Source of the DNA: Mercurialis annua
Taxonomy: Eukaryota; Streptophyta; Magnoliopsida; Malpighiales; Euphorbiaceae
DNA length: 64,000 bases
Direction: 5' to 3'
Assembly: GCF_937616625.2 (NCBI RefSeq)
Contig: NC_065570.1
Location: 35,471,665-35,535,664 of the forward strand
Shown here: positions 62,686-64,000 of the stretch, piece by piece
How positions within the stretch are numbered: the first letter of the stretch is position 1
Layout: each line of letters starts with the position of its first letter
Made by a program: the position numbers and the translations under genes
Notes under the pieces: generated by a model
The model's input: the letters and a program-made list of their open reading frames with translations, nothing else
What the model was told of the DNA's origin: nothing
The model's database searches: none

Positions 62686-64000
62686 TTTAACGCGTCGTTT
62701 CAATTACATAAGCATGGTTAGGTTATATTACGCAAAGAGTGCGTGAAAAGTGAGGCTAGATTTGTATGCCGTGTCTCAAGTCTCTGGTTAGGTTATATTA
62801 GGCAAAGTGTGCGTGAAAAGTGACGCTAGATAAGTATGTCGCATTCTCTTTAACGCGTCGTTCCGTTTACCTAAGCATGGTTAGGTTAGATTACGCAAAG
62901 AGTGCGTGAAAAGTGACACTAGATTAGTATGTCGCGTCTCAAGTCTCTTTAACGCGTCGTTCACGTCTCAAGTCTCTTTAACACATCATTCCGATTAGCT
63001 AAGCATGGTTAGGTTATATTACGCATGGTGTGCGTGAAAAGTCACTCTAGATTAGTACGTCGCGCCTCAAGGCTCTTTAACGCTTCATTCCGATTACCCA
63101 AAAATGGTTAGGTTATATTTCGCAAAGTGTGCGAGAAAAGTAACGCTAGATTAATATGCCGCGTCTCAAGTCTCATTAACACGTCGTTCCAATTATCTAA
63201 GCATGGTTAAGTTATATTATGCAAGGTGTGCGTGAAAAGTGATGCTAGATTAGTATGCCGCGTCTCAAGGCTCTTTAATGCGTCATTCCGATTACCTAAG
63301 CATGTCAGGTTATATTAAGCAAAGGGTGCGTGAAAAGTGACGCTAGATTAGTATGTCGCGTCTTAATTCTCTTTAACGCGTTGTTCCGATTACCTAAGCA
63401 TGATTAGGTTAAATGACGCAAAGCGTCCGTGAAAAGTGACGCTAGATTAGTATGTTGGTCTAAAGTGTATTTAACGCGTCGTTCCGATAACCTAAGCATG
63501 GTTAGGTTATATTACGCGAAGTGGGCGTGAAAAGTAACGCTAGATAAGTATGTCGCGTTCTCTTTAACGCGTCCTTCTGATTACCTAAGCATGGTTAGGC
63601 TATATTACGCAAAGAGTGCGTGAAACGTGACGCTAGATTAGCACGCCGCGCCTTAAGTCTCTTTAACGCGTCGTTCCGATTACCCAAGAATGGTTAGGTT
63701 ATATTACGCAAAGTGTGCGAGAAAATTAAAGCTAGATTAGTATGTTATGTCTCAAGTCTCTTTAACGTGTCGTTCCGATTAGCTGAGCATGGTTAGGTTA
63801 TATATTAAGCAAGGTGTGCATGAAAAGTGACGCTAGATTAGTGTGTCGCGTCTCAAGGCTCTTTAATGCGTCGTTCCGATTACTTAAGCGTGGTTAGGTT
63901 ATATTACGCAAAGGGTGCGTGAAAAGTGACGCAGAATTAGTATGTTGCGTCTGAAATCTCTTTAACGTGTCCTTCCGATTACCCAAGAATGGTTAAGTTA
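62674..64000 (+). repeat. 99-bp satellite array, plus orientation
   Basis: Plus-oriented monomers to the end of the window. Several are shortened (for example, the GTCGCATTCTCTTTAACG deletion type at 62838 and again at about 63552). No gene is present. Confidence 0.95.

Overview
The window looks like plant nuclear heterochromatin, most likely from a flowering plant (probably a eudicot; I cannot name the species). I see no host protein-coding gene, tRNA or rRNA gene. About two thirds of it is one tandem satellite with a 99-bp monomer and a 147-bp variant (the 99-bp unit plus a 48-bp internal duplication). Into this array are set an endogenous pararetrovirus (Caulimoviridae) fragment, two kinds of solo LTR, and a decayed Ty3/gypsy element that resembles the CRM (centromeric chromovirus) lineage.

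Layout. Positions 1-1623 are satellite. Positions 1624-28817 (copy A, about 27.2 kb) and 28818-58825 (copy A', about 30.0 kb) are a direct tandem duplication. Each copy contains, in order: plus-oriented satellite; a 1.58-1.62 kb putative solo LTR (2999-4576 / 30294-31912); plus satellite with a 645-bp higher-order repeat; a 1.18-kb pararetrovirus fragment (7565-8746 / 34892-36075); plus satellite; an orientation flip (10500/10501 and 37730/37731); minus satellite; a 2.85-kb solo LTR with an intact TTAGG target duplication (15823-18667 / 45397-48264); a 57-bp satellite stub; the gypsy element on the minus strand (18725-25112 / 48322-55120); and more minus satellite. Positions 58826-62673 continue as minus satellite outside the duplication, and 62674-64000 are plus satellite again.

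How the parts relate. The mobile elements inserted into a pre-existing array, and the whole block was then duplicated. Hand comparison of the viral fragment found 5 differences in 492 bp between A and A' (about 1%), while the two LTRs of the gypsy copy in A' differ at 13 of about 168 compared positions, so that insertion is older. Frameshifts in reverse transcriptase and in the viral gene are shared by both copies, so they predate the duplication. Later copy-specific changes include single-monomer gains and losses, a 2.1-kb satellite difference near 39230-41333, a 539-bp deletion in the A gypsy copy and a 110-bp integrase deletion in the A' copy.

The most interesting reading is a candidate centromeric or pericentromeric array: a CpG-rich satellite with short dyad symmetries in each monomer, nested higher-order repeats (48 bp, 99/147 bp, 645 bp and about 1 kb, 27-30 kb), orientation flips and a CRM-like retroelement. 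This is inference. Chromatin data (CENH3 binding) would be needed to decide it.
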